64,000 nt of DNA, taken from NCBI GenBank assembly GCA_963170155.1, contig CAUJGP010000032.1:1-64000 (forward strand), in the 5' to 3' direction. The notes below the pieces were generated by a model that ran no database searches, was not told the origin of the DNA, and saw only the letters and a list, made by a program, of their open reading frames with translations. Every line of letters starts with the position of its first letter. The stretch's first letter is position 1. Origin of the DNA: Bdellovibrionota bacterium. GTDB lineage: Bacteria; Bdellovibrionota; Bdellovibrionia; Bdellovibrionales; Bdellovibrionaceae. Of the stretch, positions 26,569-36,122 are shown in pieces. The translations under genes were made by a program, and so were the position numbers.

Positions 26569-27609
26569 CTAGCGGTAGGGACGTCCCCAGCCCCCCAACG
26601 GCTGAGCAAGCCTTCGGCTCCAAAAAATAAGAAGAATAAGACCAACAAGCAACATGGCGCCACTGAGAATTTGCCCACGAGTGAACCCCATGGAATCCAA
26701 ACCAATGTGGGCATCGGGCATTCTAAACTGTTCCCCTACTATTCTGATTATGGAATAAAAAACCAGGAATAAAGATCCAATCACTCCTGGTCTTCGAGGT
26801 TTATACCAAATAAGCCAAAGAATTAAAAAGAGAAGTAATCCTTCTCCAAAAGCAGCATAGAGTTGCGAAGGATGACGTAAGACAAGAAGGGGTGCCAAAG
26901 CTTCTGTTACTGCTGCATTTCCATCCTGAACGGCTGCTAAAATCTGATTGAGGGTATTATGAACGGTAACCTGAGCATTGAAATCACTTTTACCTTTATC
27001 TAAAAGACTCAACCAATTTTCACTGGTCATTCCCAACTTATCCACGACATTGGATAAAGCTCGCATCTTCCCTGGCTCTTGGGTTGGCCACATAAAAATA
27101 TCAGAAGGAAACTTCATCCCTAAGGGAAAATTCGGATCGCTCGCTCGCCCCACAAGCTCGCCATTAACAAAGTTAGCCAAACGACCAAAAAAAATCCCTA
27201 TGGGTCCGCACATGGCCACCCAATCAAATAAATGCAAAGTATTAAGACGATGAATTTTAGCGAAGAGCATACAAGCTAAAATCAAGCCAATCATTCCACC
27301 ATGCGAAGCCATTCCGCCTTCGTTCACCGCGAGCACACCCCAAAAGGGGAATTCTCTTTTAAATTGCGAAAGAAGATCAGGACTGTAAAAGAAAACGTAT
27401 CCTAGCCGCCCTCCCAAAAGAATCCCAATCGCACAATAGGTGATAAAATCAGAAATCAAGCGTACAGGAATTTGAGCTTTGTTAATCAAAGCCATTTTAT
27501 AAATCATATAATAAGCACAAATAAAACCCGCCAAGTAAGCGAGGCCATACCATCGAATGCCAAAGTTTCCATAAATCTGCCAGAGAAAGGGATCAAAATT
27601 GTGCACCAT
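26569..27609 (-). CDS. lgt: prolipoprotein diacylglyceryl transferase with central insertion
   Basis: Inner-membrane enzyme that transfers diacylglycerol from phosphatidylglycerol to the lipobox Cys. Key marks: H103 in A-S-H-G-G, R143 in G-R-L-A-N-F-V-N-G-E (E151) and R-H-P-S-Q-L-Y. These fall at the E. coli numbering, which supports ATG 27609, preceded by GGAG at five bases. The protein has 346 residues against about 290 usually; the excess is an insert at roughly 172-243 in a periplasmic loop after F-P-S-D-I. Several lipoproteins in the window (25469, 22634) would be its substrates. Confidence 0.94.
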   Translation of the reverse strand: MVHNFDPFLWQIYGNFGIRWYGLAYLAGFICAYYMIYKMALINKAQIPVRLISDFITYCAIGILLGGRLGYVFFYSPDLLSQFKREFPFWGVLAVNEGGMASHGGMIGLILACMLFAKIHRLNTLHLFDWVAMCGPIGIFFGRLANFVNGELVGRASDPNFPLGMKFPSDIFMWPTQEPGKMRALSNVVDKLGMTSENWLSLLDKGKSDFNAQVTVHNTLNQILAAVQDGNAAVTEALAPLLVLRHPSQLYAAFGEGLLLFLILWLIWYKPRRPGVIGSLFLVFYSIIRIVGEQFRMPDAHIGLDSMGFTRGQILSGAMLLVGLILLIFWSRRLAQPLGGWGRPYR

Positions 27610-27840
27610 AGAGTCTCCAAAAGTTTCTTCCCCATTCAAACGAATCCCTGGGAGATGGTCAAACAATTGAAAAACATCATAACTAGTTGCGGCTAAATAA
27701 AATGGATAATAGGAGCCTTGTTAAACAATGGTATTATTTCTCAACCTCAGAGAGAGATTGAGTCAGTGCCGTGAAAGCAAAGGCAGACGCCTCATCTATT
27801 TCTGATTTTACGACACTGCCAATCTCGCTGGCGATAACAA

Positions 27841-28377
27841 CTATTTGGGATTGGAAAACTTTTTTTGATACAGCTGCATAGATGATTTAATGACCTCAAA
27901 GGCTTTCTCTTTGCCTAAAAAATCTTTTACTTTAACCTGTTTTTTTTCGAGAGTTTTGTAATCTTCAAAAAAGCGTTTCACTTCGATCATTCGATGGCGA
28001 GGGAGTTCTTTCAATGAAGAATAATCCTTATATTCTGGATCATGGGCATGAACAGCGATGATTTTATCATCAGCCTCTCCTTGATCCACCATCTTCATTA
28101 CCCCAATAGGGTAAGCATACATAATAGTCAGAGGAAACACTGGCTCTTGCCCTAATACTAAAATATCCAGTGGATCATTATCCTCGCACAATGTTTGCGG
28201 AATAAACCCATAATTGGCGGGATATTGTACAGAACTGTAAAGAACGCGATCCACTTTGATTAAACCGCTCTCTTTATCTAACTCATATTTATTTTTAGAT
28301 CCTTTTGGAACCTCAATCACCGCAGGAACTATCTCCGGCGCTTTAGATCCTAATGATACACCATGCCATGGATGCAT
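27841..28377 (-). CDS. ppa: inorganic pyrophosphatase
   Basis: Family I soluble pyrophosphatase, 178 residues. Active-site residues are visible: [20 protein letters not shown], the signature D-N-D-P-L-D-I-L-V and D-x-G-E-A-D-D-K. It hydrolyses PPi from biosynthetic reactions in the cytoplasm. Single gene, divergent from the DUF502 gene. Confidence 0.95.
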   Translation of the reverse strand: MHPWHGVSLGSKAPEIVPAVIEVPKGSKNKYELDKESGLIKVDRVLYSSVQYPANYGFIPQTLCEDNDPLDILVLGQEPVFPLTIMYAYPIGVMKMVDQGEADDKIIAVHAHDPEYKDYSSLKELPRHRMIEVKRFFEDYKTLEKKQVKVKDFLGKEKAFEVIKSSMQLYQKKFSNPK

Positions 28378-28435
28378 TCCATTCTCCCAAATTTCAGTGT
28401 TATGCTAAGGTTCATTTTTTCACTTCAGGATCTGT

Positions 28436-29053
28436 ATGGCAACATGGAATAAAATTTTCTTTCGAGGTCTAGTCGCAATCATTCCGATTGCTGTCACTCT
28501 CTATCTTCTTTTTTGGATGGTTTCGTTGATGGAAGCACTCGTGGGACAAGTGATCCAGCTCTTTGTTCCCGATGGCTTTTACATTCCAGGTCTTGGAGTT
28601 ATTTTTACCTTTATATTGATTTTTGTTTTTGGTCTCCTGCTGAACAATTTTGTTATGGAAGAGTTAGTGCAACGCTTAGAAGCCAAACTCAAAACCATTC
28701 CCTTTTTCAAAGCGATTTACTCTCCTCTTCGTGATCTTATGAATTTATTTGCCAAAAGCGGCGCCTCCAACATGAAAAGTGTTGTTCTCGTGAATCTAAG
28801 TCCTGGAATTAAAATTTTAGGTGTGATCACCCGCGAGGATTTCAAGGATATGCCTCCGTCTCTGCAATACTCGGATACCGTTGCCGTGTATTGTCCTTGG
28901 AGCTACGGAATGGGAGGATTCACTCTATTGGCTTCAAAAAGCCAAATCGAACCTATCGATCTTCCTATTGAAAAAGCAATGAGCCTTGCTATTACTGGAT
29001 GGGTCAAAGTTGATCCTAAACTTCAATCAAAAGAAATGGAGCCACCTTCATGA
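28436..29053 (+). CDS. DUF502 family membrane protein
   Basis: A 205-residue protein with two N-terminal membrane segments (about 10-30 and 52-72) and a soluble C-terminal domain, the DUF502 architecture: F-F-R-G-L-x-x-I-I-P-I-x-V-T in the first helix and I-P-F-F-K-x-I-Y after the second. The molecular role is not established. AGGA lies five bases before the ATG. Its stop overlaps the next start as ATGA, so the two genes are coupled. Confidence 0.88.
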   Translation: MATWNKIFFRGLVAIIPIAVTLYLLFWMVSLMEALVGQVIQLFVPDGFYIPGLGVIFTFILIFVFGLLLNNFVMEELVQRLEAKLKTIPFFKAIYSPLRDLMNLFAKSGASNMKSVVLVNLSPGIKILGVITREDFKDMPPSLQYSDTVAVYCPWSYGMGGFTLLASKSQIEPIDLPIEKAMSLAITGWVKVDPKLQSKEMEPPS

Positions 29054-30435
29054 ATCAGCGCCGCACCACTCTCGGCAAAGCCCTTTACATCAATCAAGAT
29101 CCCACTCCCTATGGTACTTTTGCTGAAATCGGCGCAGGCCAAGAAGTTGCTCGCTATTTTTTCCAAGCCGGCAAAGCCTCTCAATCCATTGCCAAGACAA
29201 TCTCAGCCTATGACATGACTTTCAGTGACGAAATCTATGGTCGAGAGTCGAATGGACGCTATGTCTGTGAATCACGCCTCAATAAAATGCTGCAAAAAGA
29301 ATTTGATTTGCTCCTAGAACGACTTGAAAAAACCAGGGGTTCTCAAACTCAATTTTTTTCGTTTGCCAGCACAGTGGCCACAAGCTCTGACACCCAACGA
29401 TCTTGCCACGGCTGGATTGGGCTTCGTTTTCAGCATCAATCCCACGCCCCTACGAGTGACGTTGTTTTGCATGTGCACATGTTGGATCGTCATCGCTTGC
29501 AACAACAAGAAGTTTTAGGAATTTTAGGCGTTAACCTGATTTTCGCCTCTCTTTATTACCGCCAAACCCCAGATGATTTTCTCAATATCCTCATTGAAGA
29601 CATCAAAGAAGGGCGATTGAGTATTGATCTGATCCGTTTCTCTGGCCCCGCTTTCAATCAATTTGACGATCTCGCTTTCAATTTGGATCTCGTCAAAAGG
29701 AAGCTTTGCAGCGCCTCCCTCTTTAGCCCTAAACATGAACTCCTTTATTGCGGAGATTATCTTTATCAAAAACCTCTTCTTGTGGAACGAGCTACTTTTG
29801 CGCCTCCCACCAATACCCACTTGGAGATCGTGCAAAAAGCGGATCAACAAATTCGTCGCGAACATAAAAACCAACCTCTTGTTATCTGTGAAATTTGCCT
29901 CCCTGAAATAAAATCCTCAGATTCGCATTTAAGTCTGACAGAAGATTTGCGCCATCGCATTCGTATGATCAATGGGTTGGGGCACTACGCTCTGATCTCG
30001 CGTTTTCCTCTCTTTTTCGAACTCAAAGCATTTCTCCACTCTTTTACAAAAGAATCTCTGCATTTTGTGGTGAGCGCCTCTACGCTTGAAAAACTCTTTG
30101 CTCCTGAATTTTACCAATCTCTTGACGGAGGTCTCCTTGAAGGACTCAGTCGCCTTCTTGACGACAACACAAAGCTCTTAGTCTATCCCCATAAAACTGA
30201 AGAAATTTGTATCACACTCAATAGCTTTCACTTAAGAGGCCCTGAACAGAACATCTTAGAATACTTCAAGAAAAAAAATTGGATCACTGAATTAGGAAAC
30301 TGTGAACTCGCAAACCTCTCGATCCGCTCCACCATGGTGAGACAATCTCTGCAGGAAGGCCAAGAAGTCAGCGATCATATTCCAAGTAGCGTCTCTAAGT
30401 ACATTGCCAACCATTCCCTTTACAAAAAGCCATAA
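29050..30435 (+). CDS. conserved protein of unknown function (GTFAEIGAGQEVAR family)
   Basis: A 461-residue soluble protein. The N-terminus with Y-G-T-F-A-E-I-G-A-G-Q-E-V-A-R-Y-F-F and the following I-S-A-Y-D-M-T-x-S-D-x-I-Y-G is a highly conserved signature I recall from a widespread but uncharacterised family found in cyanobacteria and others, often carrying doubtful transferred names. No catalytic motif I can name is present, and there is no signal peptide. It is translationally coupled to the DUF502 membrane protein, so the two may act together. GGAG precedes the ATG. Confidence 0.8.
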   Translation: MNQRRTTLGKALYINQDPTPYGTFAEIGAGQEVARYFFQAGKASQSIAKTISAYDMTFSDEIYGRESNGRYVCESRLNKMLQKEFDLLLERLEKTRGSQTQFFSFASTVATSSDTQRSCHGWIGLRFQHQSHAPTSDVVLHVHMLDRHRLQQQEVLGILGVNLIFASLYYRQTPDDFLNILIEDIKEGRLSIDLIRFSGPAFNQFDDLAFNLDLVKRKLCSASLFSPKHELLYCGDYLYQKPLLVERATFAPPTNTHLEIVQKADQQIRREHKNQPLVICEICLPEIKSSDSHLSLTEDLRHRIRMINGLGHYALISRFPLFFELKAFLHSFTKESLHFVVSASTLEKLFAPEFYQSLDGGLLEGLSRLLDDNTKLLVYPHKTEEICITLNSFHLRGPEQNILEYFKKKNWITELGNCELANLSIRSTMVRQSLQEGQEVSDHIPSSVSKYIANHSLYKKP

Positions 30436-30523
30436 TAGGTTGAAAAATAAGTGACTCACATTAAAGTACTTTCTTAGCTTCACAGTAGAGAGTGATTCAT
30501 AGGAAACCTGCGTGAAATAACTT

Positions 30524-31420
30524 CTAAATACCAACCAAATGATCCAAAGCCTTAGAAAGAGTTGGATACTTAAATATGAAATTAGCCTTCAGAATTTTAT
30601 GACAAGATACATTCTGGCTGAAGAGAAGCACAGAAGACATTTCACCCATAAGAGATTGCAACGCCCACTTCGGAACTTTTAAAAACGAACGCCGTCCTAG
30701 TTTTTGAGAGAGAATTTGCGTAAATACCTCATTGGTAACGGGATGGGGAGCCACGGCATTAATGCTTCCATATAAAGATTTGTTATTTAAAATAAATGTC
30801 ATGATTTGAATGACATCCTCTATGTGAATCCAACTCATGAAAGCTTGCCCATCACCCAAAACGCCACCAGCTCCCCACTTGAAAGGAGGAAGCAACTTCG
30901 GCAAAGCGCCGCCTTGATTCGACAAAATCATTCCTAACCTGAGCTTAACGACCCGTGCGTGTGGAAACTTTTGAGAGACCTTGTCTGCAGAAGCTTCCCA
31001 ATCTTGACAAACTTTTGCCAAAAAATCCGATGCCAATCCACTTTCTTCATTCAACACTTCACCCGCTCTGTCCCCGTAAATTCCTATCGCTGAAGCTGTG
31101 AGCCAGTTTTTAATAGAACTCAGGCTCTCGATTAAATTTTCCGTACTTAAAACCCTCGACTGATAAATTCTTTCCTTTATTTTGGGAGTCCAACGTTGAG
31201 CGATGTTTTCTCCCATCAAATGAAATACCACATCAAACTCGTGCTCTCGTAATTCTGGAATAACCCCCTTAGAAAGATCTCCTTGGATCAACTGATAAGG
31301 AAAAGAAAGCTGCAAATTTGAACGTCGCGATACTAAAAAAATCTCATGTCCGAGATTTGACAACTCTAAACCTAAAGCCTGCCCCACTAAACCTGTTGCT
31401 CCCGTGATCAATACTTTCAT
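30524..31420 (-). CDS. TIGR01777-type NAD(P)-dependent epimerase (YfcH/SDR39U1-like)
   Basis: A 298-residue extended SDR. It opens with the Rossmann motif V-L-I-T-G-A-T-G-L-V-G-Q, has L-M-G-E-N-I-A-Q-R-W and I-G-I-Y-G-D-R, and ends with the R-x-x-x-L-K-V-P family tail. Substrate unknown for the whole group. ATG overlaps the photolyase stop (ATGA), with AAGGA upstream; photolyase and this epimerase are frequent neighbours in bacteria. Confidence 0.9.
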   Translation of the reverse strand: MKVLITGATGLVGQALGLELSNLGHEIFLVSRRSNLQLSFPYQLIQGDLSKGVIPELREHEFDVVFHLMGENIAQRWTPKIKERIYQSRVLSTENLIESLSSIKNWLTASAIGIYGDRAGEVLNEESGLASDFLAKVCQDWEASADKVSQKFPHARVVKLRLGMILSNQGGALPKLLPPFKWGAGGVLGDGQAFMSWIHIEDVIQIMTFILNNKSLYGSINAVAPHPVTNEVFTQILSQKLGRRSFLKVPKWALQSLMGEMSSVLLFSQNVSCHKILKANFIFKYPTLSKALDHLVGI

Positions 31421-32772
31421 CGTTCCAATCCTTTTCGATATTCATTCAAAGCCCGTTGCCGTGCTTGCTCGTGATTCACCATTGGGGGAGGATAACGTGA
31501 AGTTTCAAACTCAGGAACCCATTTTTTTATATAAATAAAATCCGCATCAAATTTTTCTTGTTGTGCCATGGGATTGAAAATCCGAAAATAAGGAGCCGCA
31601 TCACAACCTGATCCCGCGACCCATTGCCAATTACCATTATTGGAAGCTAAATCATAATCGAGAAGATGATTGGCAAACCAACGCTCCCCCACATGCCAAT
31701 GATGTAATAAATGCTTGCAAAAAAAAGAACCCACGACCATTCGTACTCGATTGTGCATATAACCTGTTTGAACCAACTCCCGCATTCCAGCGTCGACCAA
31801 TGGATAACCCGTAGAGCCCTCTTTCCAACGTTGGATTTCTTCTTCATTGTAGCGCCAAGAAATATTCTCATACTTAACCTTAAAGCTCTCTTTCACAACC
31901 CGAGGGTAATGATAAAGGATTTGAGCGAAAAAATCTCTCCAAATCAATTCTGAGACAAAACTCTCACTGATTTCCAAAGCGGTAGAAACGAGTTGTCTCA
32001 CGCTGATGGTGCCAAAACGCAGATGAACCCCTAGCAAACTCGTTCCTTGACGACTGGGAAAATCGCGATCATGAGCATAATCCGACAAGACAGATAAAAG
32101 ACTTGATGACTCCCGCTGAGATGGAAAGTCCATCCTCTGAAAGCCAATCTCCTCCAAAGAAAAAGATTTTTGTGATAGAAAACCTTTTTTTAAAAAATCC
32201 TTGTATTTTTCTGTGGGATAACTTTGAAGATAAAAAGGATCAGAAATTTTCTCGAGCCAAGACTTTTTATATGAAGTGAAGACCGTATATGGTGATTGAG
32301 AACGGTTCAGAATTTCCGATCTGGAAAACAAATGATGATCCTTGAATAAACAAAACTGCCCTCCCTCTTTTGTAAATTCATCTTTGATCTTTTGATCTCT
32401 CATCCGTGGATAAGGATCATCATCAAAATTTCCATAAAAATCGATTTTCCCATATTCCGACTGATAGCGAGAGCGACACTGAATCAACTCCTCTGTTGCT
32501 GAACCATGAAGGATTAGCAAATCGCTTCCCCATTTTTGCAATCCCTTTTGAAGAGCCAAAACATGATAAAAAATAAAACTAACTCTGCGATCCTCCCGTG
32601 ACGGTAATCGATCCAATATCTTGCGATCAAACACGAATACGGGAAGAACCTCCGTTGGGAAACCTTGCTGCGTGAGCTCATAAGCTCTTCTCAAAGCTTG
32701 GTACAAGCCACTATTATCAAATAATCTTAAATCCCTCTTAAAGTGAAAAAAAATAAGTCGTTTTTTTGCCAC
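31417..32772 (-). CDS. phrB: deoxyribodipyrimidine photolyase (class I cryptochrome/photolyase family)
   Basis: Light-driven repair of cyclobutane pyrimidine dimers, 451 residues. N-terminal antenna domain (about 1-130, with H-F-K-R-D-L-R-L-F-D-N) and C-terminal FAD domain (L-I-W-R-D-F-F, T-G-Y-P-L-V-D-A-G-M-R-E-L and N-G-N-W-Q-W-V-A-G-S-G-C-D-A-A-P-Y). The electron-transfer Trp residues are in W-Q-W and W-F-A-N-H. Starts at GTG 32772 with AAAGGGA upstream. A (6-4) photolyase is less likely given the motifs. Confidence 0.94.
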   Translation of the reverse strand: MAKKRLIFFHFKRDLRLFDNSGLYQALRRAYELTQQGFPTEVLPVFVFDRKILDRLPSREDRRVSFIFYHVLALQKGLQKWGSDLLILHGSATEELIQCRSRYQSEYGKIDFYGNFDDDPYPRMRDQKIKDEFTKEGGQFCLFKDHHLFSRSEILNRSQSPYTVFTSYKKSWLEKISDPFYLQSYPTEKYKDFLKKGFLSQKSFSLEEIGFQRMDFPSQRESSSLLSVLSDYAHDRDFPSRQGTSLLGVHLRFGTISVRQLVSTALEISESFVSELIWRDFFAQILYHYPRVVKESFKVKYENISWRYNEEEIQRWKEGSTGYPLVDAGMRELVQTGYMHNRVRMVVGSFFCKHLLHHWHVGERWFANHLLDYDLASNNGNWQWVAGSGCDAAPYFRIFNPMAQQEKFDADFIYIKKWVPEFETSRYPPPMVNHEQARQRALNEYRKGLER

Positions 32773-32945
32773 AATGATCCCTTTGTTCTAACTCAAAGAG
32801 CTTATCAAAATTCGTCTCAGAGATAGTGATAGTCAAAAATTGAAACAACCCCAATACTCATACATTGTATAAACAGGAGGGCAATGATAAACTTTAAAGA
32901 TAAAATAATTCTCTTTGTTCTTTTCTATGAAAAAGGTTTTTAGAA

Positions 32946-33290
32946 ATGTTTAACACAGGTTTTTTATATTTATTTTATTGTATTTCATTTCTATTCGCTC
33001 CGTTGAAACTCTCCGCATTAGTCAACTGCACTCCTTCTAACTGTACTCCTGCTTGTAATAAATCTTGCACTTACTATGCTTGCGATGGCGAGAACACTCA
33101 CTCTTTTTCAACCAACACATTGAAAGTGACGGGTGATATAGAACCTTCCGATGCTTGTCAGCACTCGGCTGTTAATCACCAAACGATGCCCTTTACGATT
33201 GATTCAACCACCTATGATGTCATCCCAGCCACAATAACGCATAAATACAAAATCTGTAAAAAACACACAAAGAATGGGCCTCCTTGCTGA
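32946..33290 (+). CDS. small secreted Cys-rich protein
   Basis: A 114-residue protein with an N-terminal signal peptide (about 1-25). The mature part has eight cysteines, four in a dense C-T-P-S-N-C-T-P-A-C-N-K-S-C cluster, then A-C-D-G, D-A-C-Q, I-C-K-K and a terminal P-P-C. Even number and spacing suggest four disulfides in a compact extracellular domain. No family recognised. It is followed 57 bases later by an amidase gene. AAGG lies ten bases upstream of the ATG. Confidence 0.65.
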   Translation: MFNTGFLYLFYCISFLFAPLKLSALVNCTPSNCTPACNKSCTYYACDGENTHSFSTNTLKVTGDIEPSDACQHSAVNHQTMPFTIDSTTYDVIPATITHKYKICKKHTKNGPPC

Positions 33291-33371
33291 CCTTCCCCTT
33301 GATCTTGAAAAACCTTCATATTTGCAAACTGGCCTAGATCTTTTCTTGTGTATTATAATGTAATAGAATGG

Positions 33372-34055
33372 ATGTGGAAGTTATCAGTTCTCTCTTTGAT
33401 TTTACTCCTTTGTACTCAATCGCGTTCCTATTCTTTGACTGTGGTTGTGGATCCTGGACACGGCGGAGGAGATAAAGGAGCCGTTCAAGGGACTATCAAA
33501 GAAGCCGACATCACATTAAATGTAGCTCTCAAATTAGCTGCTGAGTTTTCAAATGATCCTTCTGTTAAAATTATCTTAACGAGACCTGCCAACACAGCTC
33601 TTTCCCTTAAGAAGAGAATCGCACTCAATGAATCCTATAAGGGTGATTTATTTATAAGCTTACATGTGAATGCTTCTATAGATAAGAGGGCCAAAGGAGC
33701 GGATTTCTATATTGGCCACTCGCCTTCTATAGAGCCACCGACTGTATCACAAAACAATCGCGTCGACTCTATTGTAAAAAATGTGGATCGTACCATTCGC
33801 CTCTACCAAAGTCAGTTTCTGGCATCCGATATTTTTGACACCTGGAAAGACTCCCTCGTCACACTCCCTCGTTCCATCAAACAAGGTCCTTTTTATGTTA
33901 TTAATCGAAATAAGATTCCGTCCCTTCTGGTTGAGTTGGGATTTATTACTAACACCCCAGAAGCTCTAGAATTGATTAAAGAAGAAAATCAAACACTCAT
34001 TGCCAAAAGTCTCCATAAGGCCATTAAAAACTTTCAAAGTAGGAAATTAAATTAA
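33372..34055 (+). CDS. N-acetylmuramoyl-L-alanine amidase (Amidase_3)
   Basis: Zinc enzyme that cuts the stem peptide from MurNAc in peptidoglycan. Domain features: D-P-G-H-G-G (Zn His), E in I-K-E-A-D-I-T-L-N (Zn Glu), S-L-H-V-N-A (Zn His) and the catalytic Glu in L-L-V-E-L-G-F-I-T-N. The domain directly follows a signal peptide (M-W-K-L-S-V-L-S-L-I-L-L-L), so it is a minimal exported amidase without AMIN or SPOR parts. I prefer ATG 33372 at the signal peptide; the frame also opens at GTG 33348. Neither start has a strong site. A role in self or prey wall cleavage cannot be decided. Confidence 0.92.
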   Translation: MWKLSVLSLILLLCTQSRSYSLTVVVDPGHGGGDKGAVQGTIKEADITLNVALKLAAEFSNDPSVKIILTRPANTALSLKKRIALNESYKGDLFISLHVNASIDKRAKGADFYIGHSPSIEPPTVSQNNRVDSIVKNVDRTIRLYQSQFLASDIFDTWKDSLVTLPRSIKQGPFYVINRNKIPSLLVELGFITNTPEALELIKEENQTLIAKSLHKAIKNFQSRKLN

Positions 34056-34081
34056 GTTTTCCAAGACCTCCACCTCTCATA

Positions 34082-36049
34082 TCAAAATTTTATTTTCTTT
34101 TTGAGATCTTCAAGCTTTTTTTGATCATCAGAGTTCAAATGTTTTTTAATTTCTGTCTCTAACTGTTTTTGTACTTTTTTTCCTTCTTCTTTTTTAGCTT
34201 CTTCGATTTTGGCATCAATCTCTGCCTTCTGTTTCTCCAGAGATTCCTTAATTTTATTCACCTCAGCTTCAATTCGAGCCTTGTTCTTGTGAACTTCTTC
34301 CTCAAATTTCGCTTTTTCTCGAGCAATCACTTCATCAACCATCTTCTTAATCTTCGCTTTAGCCTCTTCAACTTTCTCTCGCAAAACTCTTTCAAAGCCG
34401 CGGGCAATCTCGCCTCCCAAATTTGATTTCAGTTCGATAGGAAGATTGGGAAATTCCCCTGAACCACTTGCATCAATAGTCCACAGAGGAATTCTCTTCA
34501 TTACTGACTTCAGAATACCATCCACTTCTTTATTCGATGCTGAAACAATGTATTCCAATTGCTTGTAGGCATTAGCGACAGAAAACTCGAGATAACGGTC
34601 TGAATAATTGACCTTCATCGCCACCGAGCCGATCGCTCTCATAAACCCCAATTCCACATCTTTACTGTCAATCAGCATTTTTTTATCCACTGGATAAGAT
34701 GCCACTTGAGCACTAAAGGATTCTTTGAAGGGTCGCTTGGTGTGATTTAAAGTCAATCGAGCATCGATACCCGCAATTTGCAGCTCAGGAAAGTCCCCCT
34801 GAAAATTAATCTGAGTAGGTCGTCCGATTAAGACTTGATTGGACGTCACATTCAAAGCTTCGCCAGAAAGATTCCCCAAACTCGGGATTCCGGGAGTGGC
34901 TTTAGAACTAATTCTAGCCTTCTTCATCCAAAAGAAAGGATATGAGTTAGGACGACCAAACTCATAACTAATGCCATGCTCACGAGCGCGCGGCTGAATG
35001 CTAATATCCTCTTCTTCTTTTTGGTTGTCTTTTTTCTTCAATAAGCCAGGTGGAATGTGCTTTTGAGCCATTTTCTGATATTTATAGAATTGAGCCACGT
35101 AAGGTCCTGCATATCTTTTGAAAAGCGCTTTTGTCATTGCTGAAGCATCAAGCTTAGGGATTTTAAAATGAGCCTCCAAAGATTTAATATCCGTTTGCAC
35201 TAATTTTTCCAACTCCTTCACTTGTCCCTCAAAATACTTTAAGTCAGTACTTAACTCTTGGCCGGATTTTTCAACGTCTTTTACTGTCGTATCGATCTCT
35301 CGCACAAGAGTCTGAAATTGTTGCAAAGAATCTTGAAGTTCCTGAGGGGTTGCGAAGTCCTTGGTTTTAATTTTTTTAAAACGATCAGACCAGGCATTGA
35401 GGTCTTTTTGTTGCGGAAGGGATTTAACTTTTTCATTCCACATTTTTTGCTTATCAGAAAATTGCTTCTGCAATTCTTCCAGATGTTTTTTGGACTGCAT
35501 CTGTGATTCAAGATTTTTTACTTGATCTTGAGCATTTCCACCGGACATCAGATTGGCAATATCTCCTAAAATATTATCGCCGTACTGTTCTTTCGCAGAG
35601 TCCAAAGCCTCTGAAACAAGCTTTTGCCCTTCCCGCTCTAACATTGACGGTTCATTGCTTACTGGCTCAGGAGGCTTCACTCTCCCTGTTGTTTTCCGTT
35701 TGGAATCAAATTGAATTTGTTCAATCGAAGCCAGTTCAATCAAAATCTTCCCTCGCAAAAGAGCATCCCAACTCATAGAAAAATTAACCTCACCAATACT
35801 CACTAGATTGTGGGTCGGTTTCTCGCCATTGGTGAGCTGGATACCACCAACAAATAAAGAAGCACGGAAAAAACTAGAACGAAGCTTATCAACATTCACT
35901 TCAGCCCCTAAAATCTGATAACCAGCCAACTCTATCCCGCGCTTCAAATGAGCATCAAAAAACAGGGTAAAATAAACCCCTACGAGAACACTGATAACAG
36001 CAAAAGGCACAACGGCTTCCCAGCGAATAAATCCCTTTTTCTTTTCCAT
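34082..36049 (-). CDS. TIGR03545 family membrane-anchored protein
   Basis: A 655-residue protein with one N-terminal membrane helix (about 10-30) and a long periplasmic part. It has AsmA-like beginnings (A-G-Y-Q-I-L-G-A-E-V-N-V-D-K-L), a coiled-coil/charged region (about 125-320) and a Lys/Glu-rich coiled-coil C-terminal tail (about 545-655). The family is defined only by conservation and is normally found next to TIGR03546, as here (36123-36653, same strand). Function unknown; envelope lipid or protein transport is a guess from AsmA resemblance. AAGGG precedes the ATG. Confidence 0.85.
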   Translation of the reverse strand: MEKKKGFIRWEAVVPFAVISVLVGVYFTLFFDAHLKRGIELAGYQILGAEVNVDKLRSSFFRASLFVGGIQLTNGEKPTHNLVSIGEVNFSMSWDALLRGKILIELASIEQIQFDSKRKTTGRVKPPEPVSNEPSMLEREGQKLVSEALDSAKEQYGDNILGDIANLMSGGNAQDQVKNLESQMQSKKHLEELQKQFSDKQKMWNEKVKSLPQQKDLNAWSDRFKKIKTKDFATPQELQDSLQQFQTLVREIDTTVKDVEKSGQELSTDLKYFEGQVKELEKLVQTDIKSLEAHFKIPKLDASAMTKALFKRYAGPYVAQFYKYQKMAQKHIPPGLLKKKDNQKEEEDISIQPRAREHGISYEFGRPNSYPFFWMKKARISSKATPGIPSLGNLSGEALNVTSNQVLIGRPTQINFQGDFPELQIAGIDARLTLNHTKRPFKESFSAQVASYPVDKKMLIDSKDVELGFMRAIGSVAMKVNYSDRYLEFSVANAYKQLEYIVSASNKEVDGILKSVMKRIPLWTIDASGSGEFPNLPIELKSNLGGEIARGFERVLREKVEEAKAKIKKMVDEVIAREKAKFEEEVHKNKARIEAEVNKIKESLEKQKAEIDAKIEEAKKEEGKKVQKQLETEIKKHLNSDDQKKLEDLKKKIKF

Positions 36050-36122
36050 GATGCAAACCCTTTTCGTTGAAATCGCTCGACTCTCATCAATGATCTATCG
36101 TGAGAACCCTATTCTATTCTCT

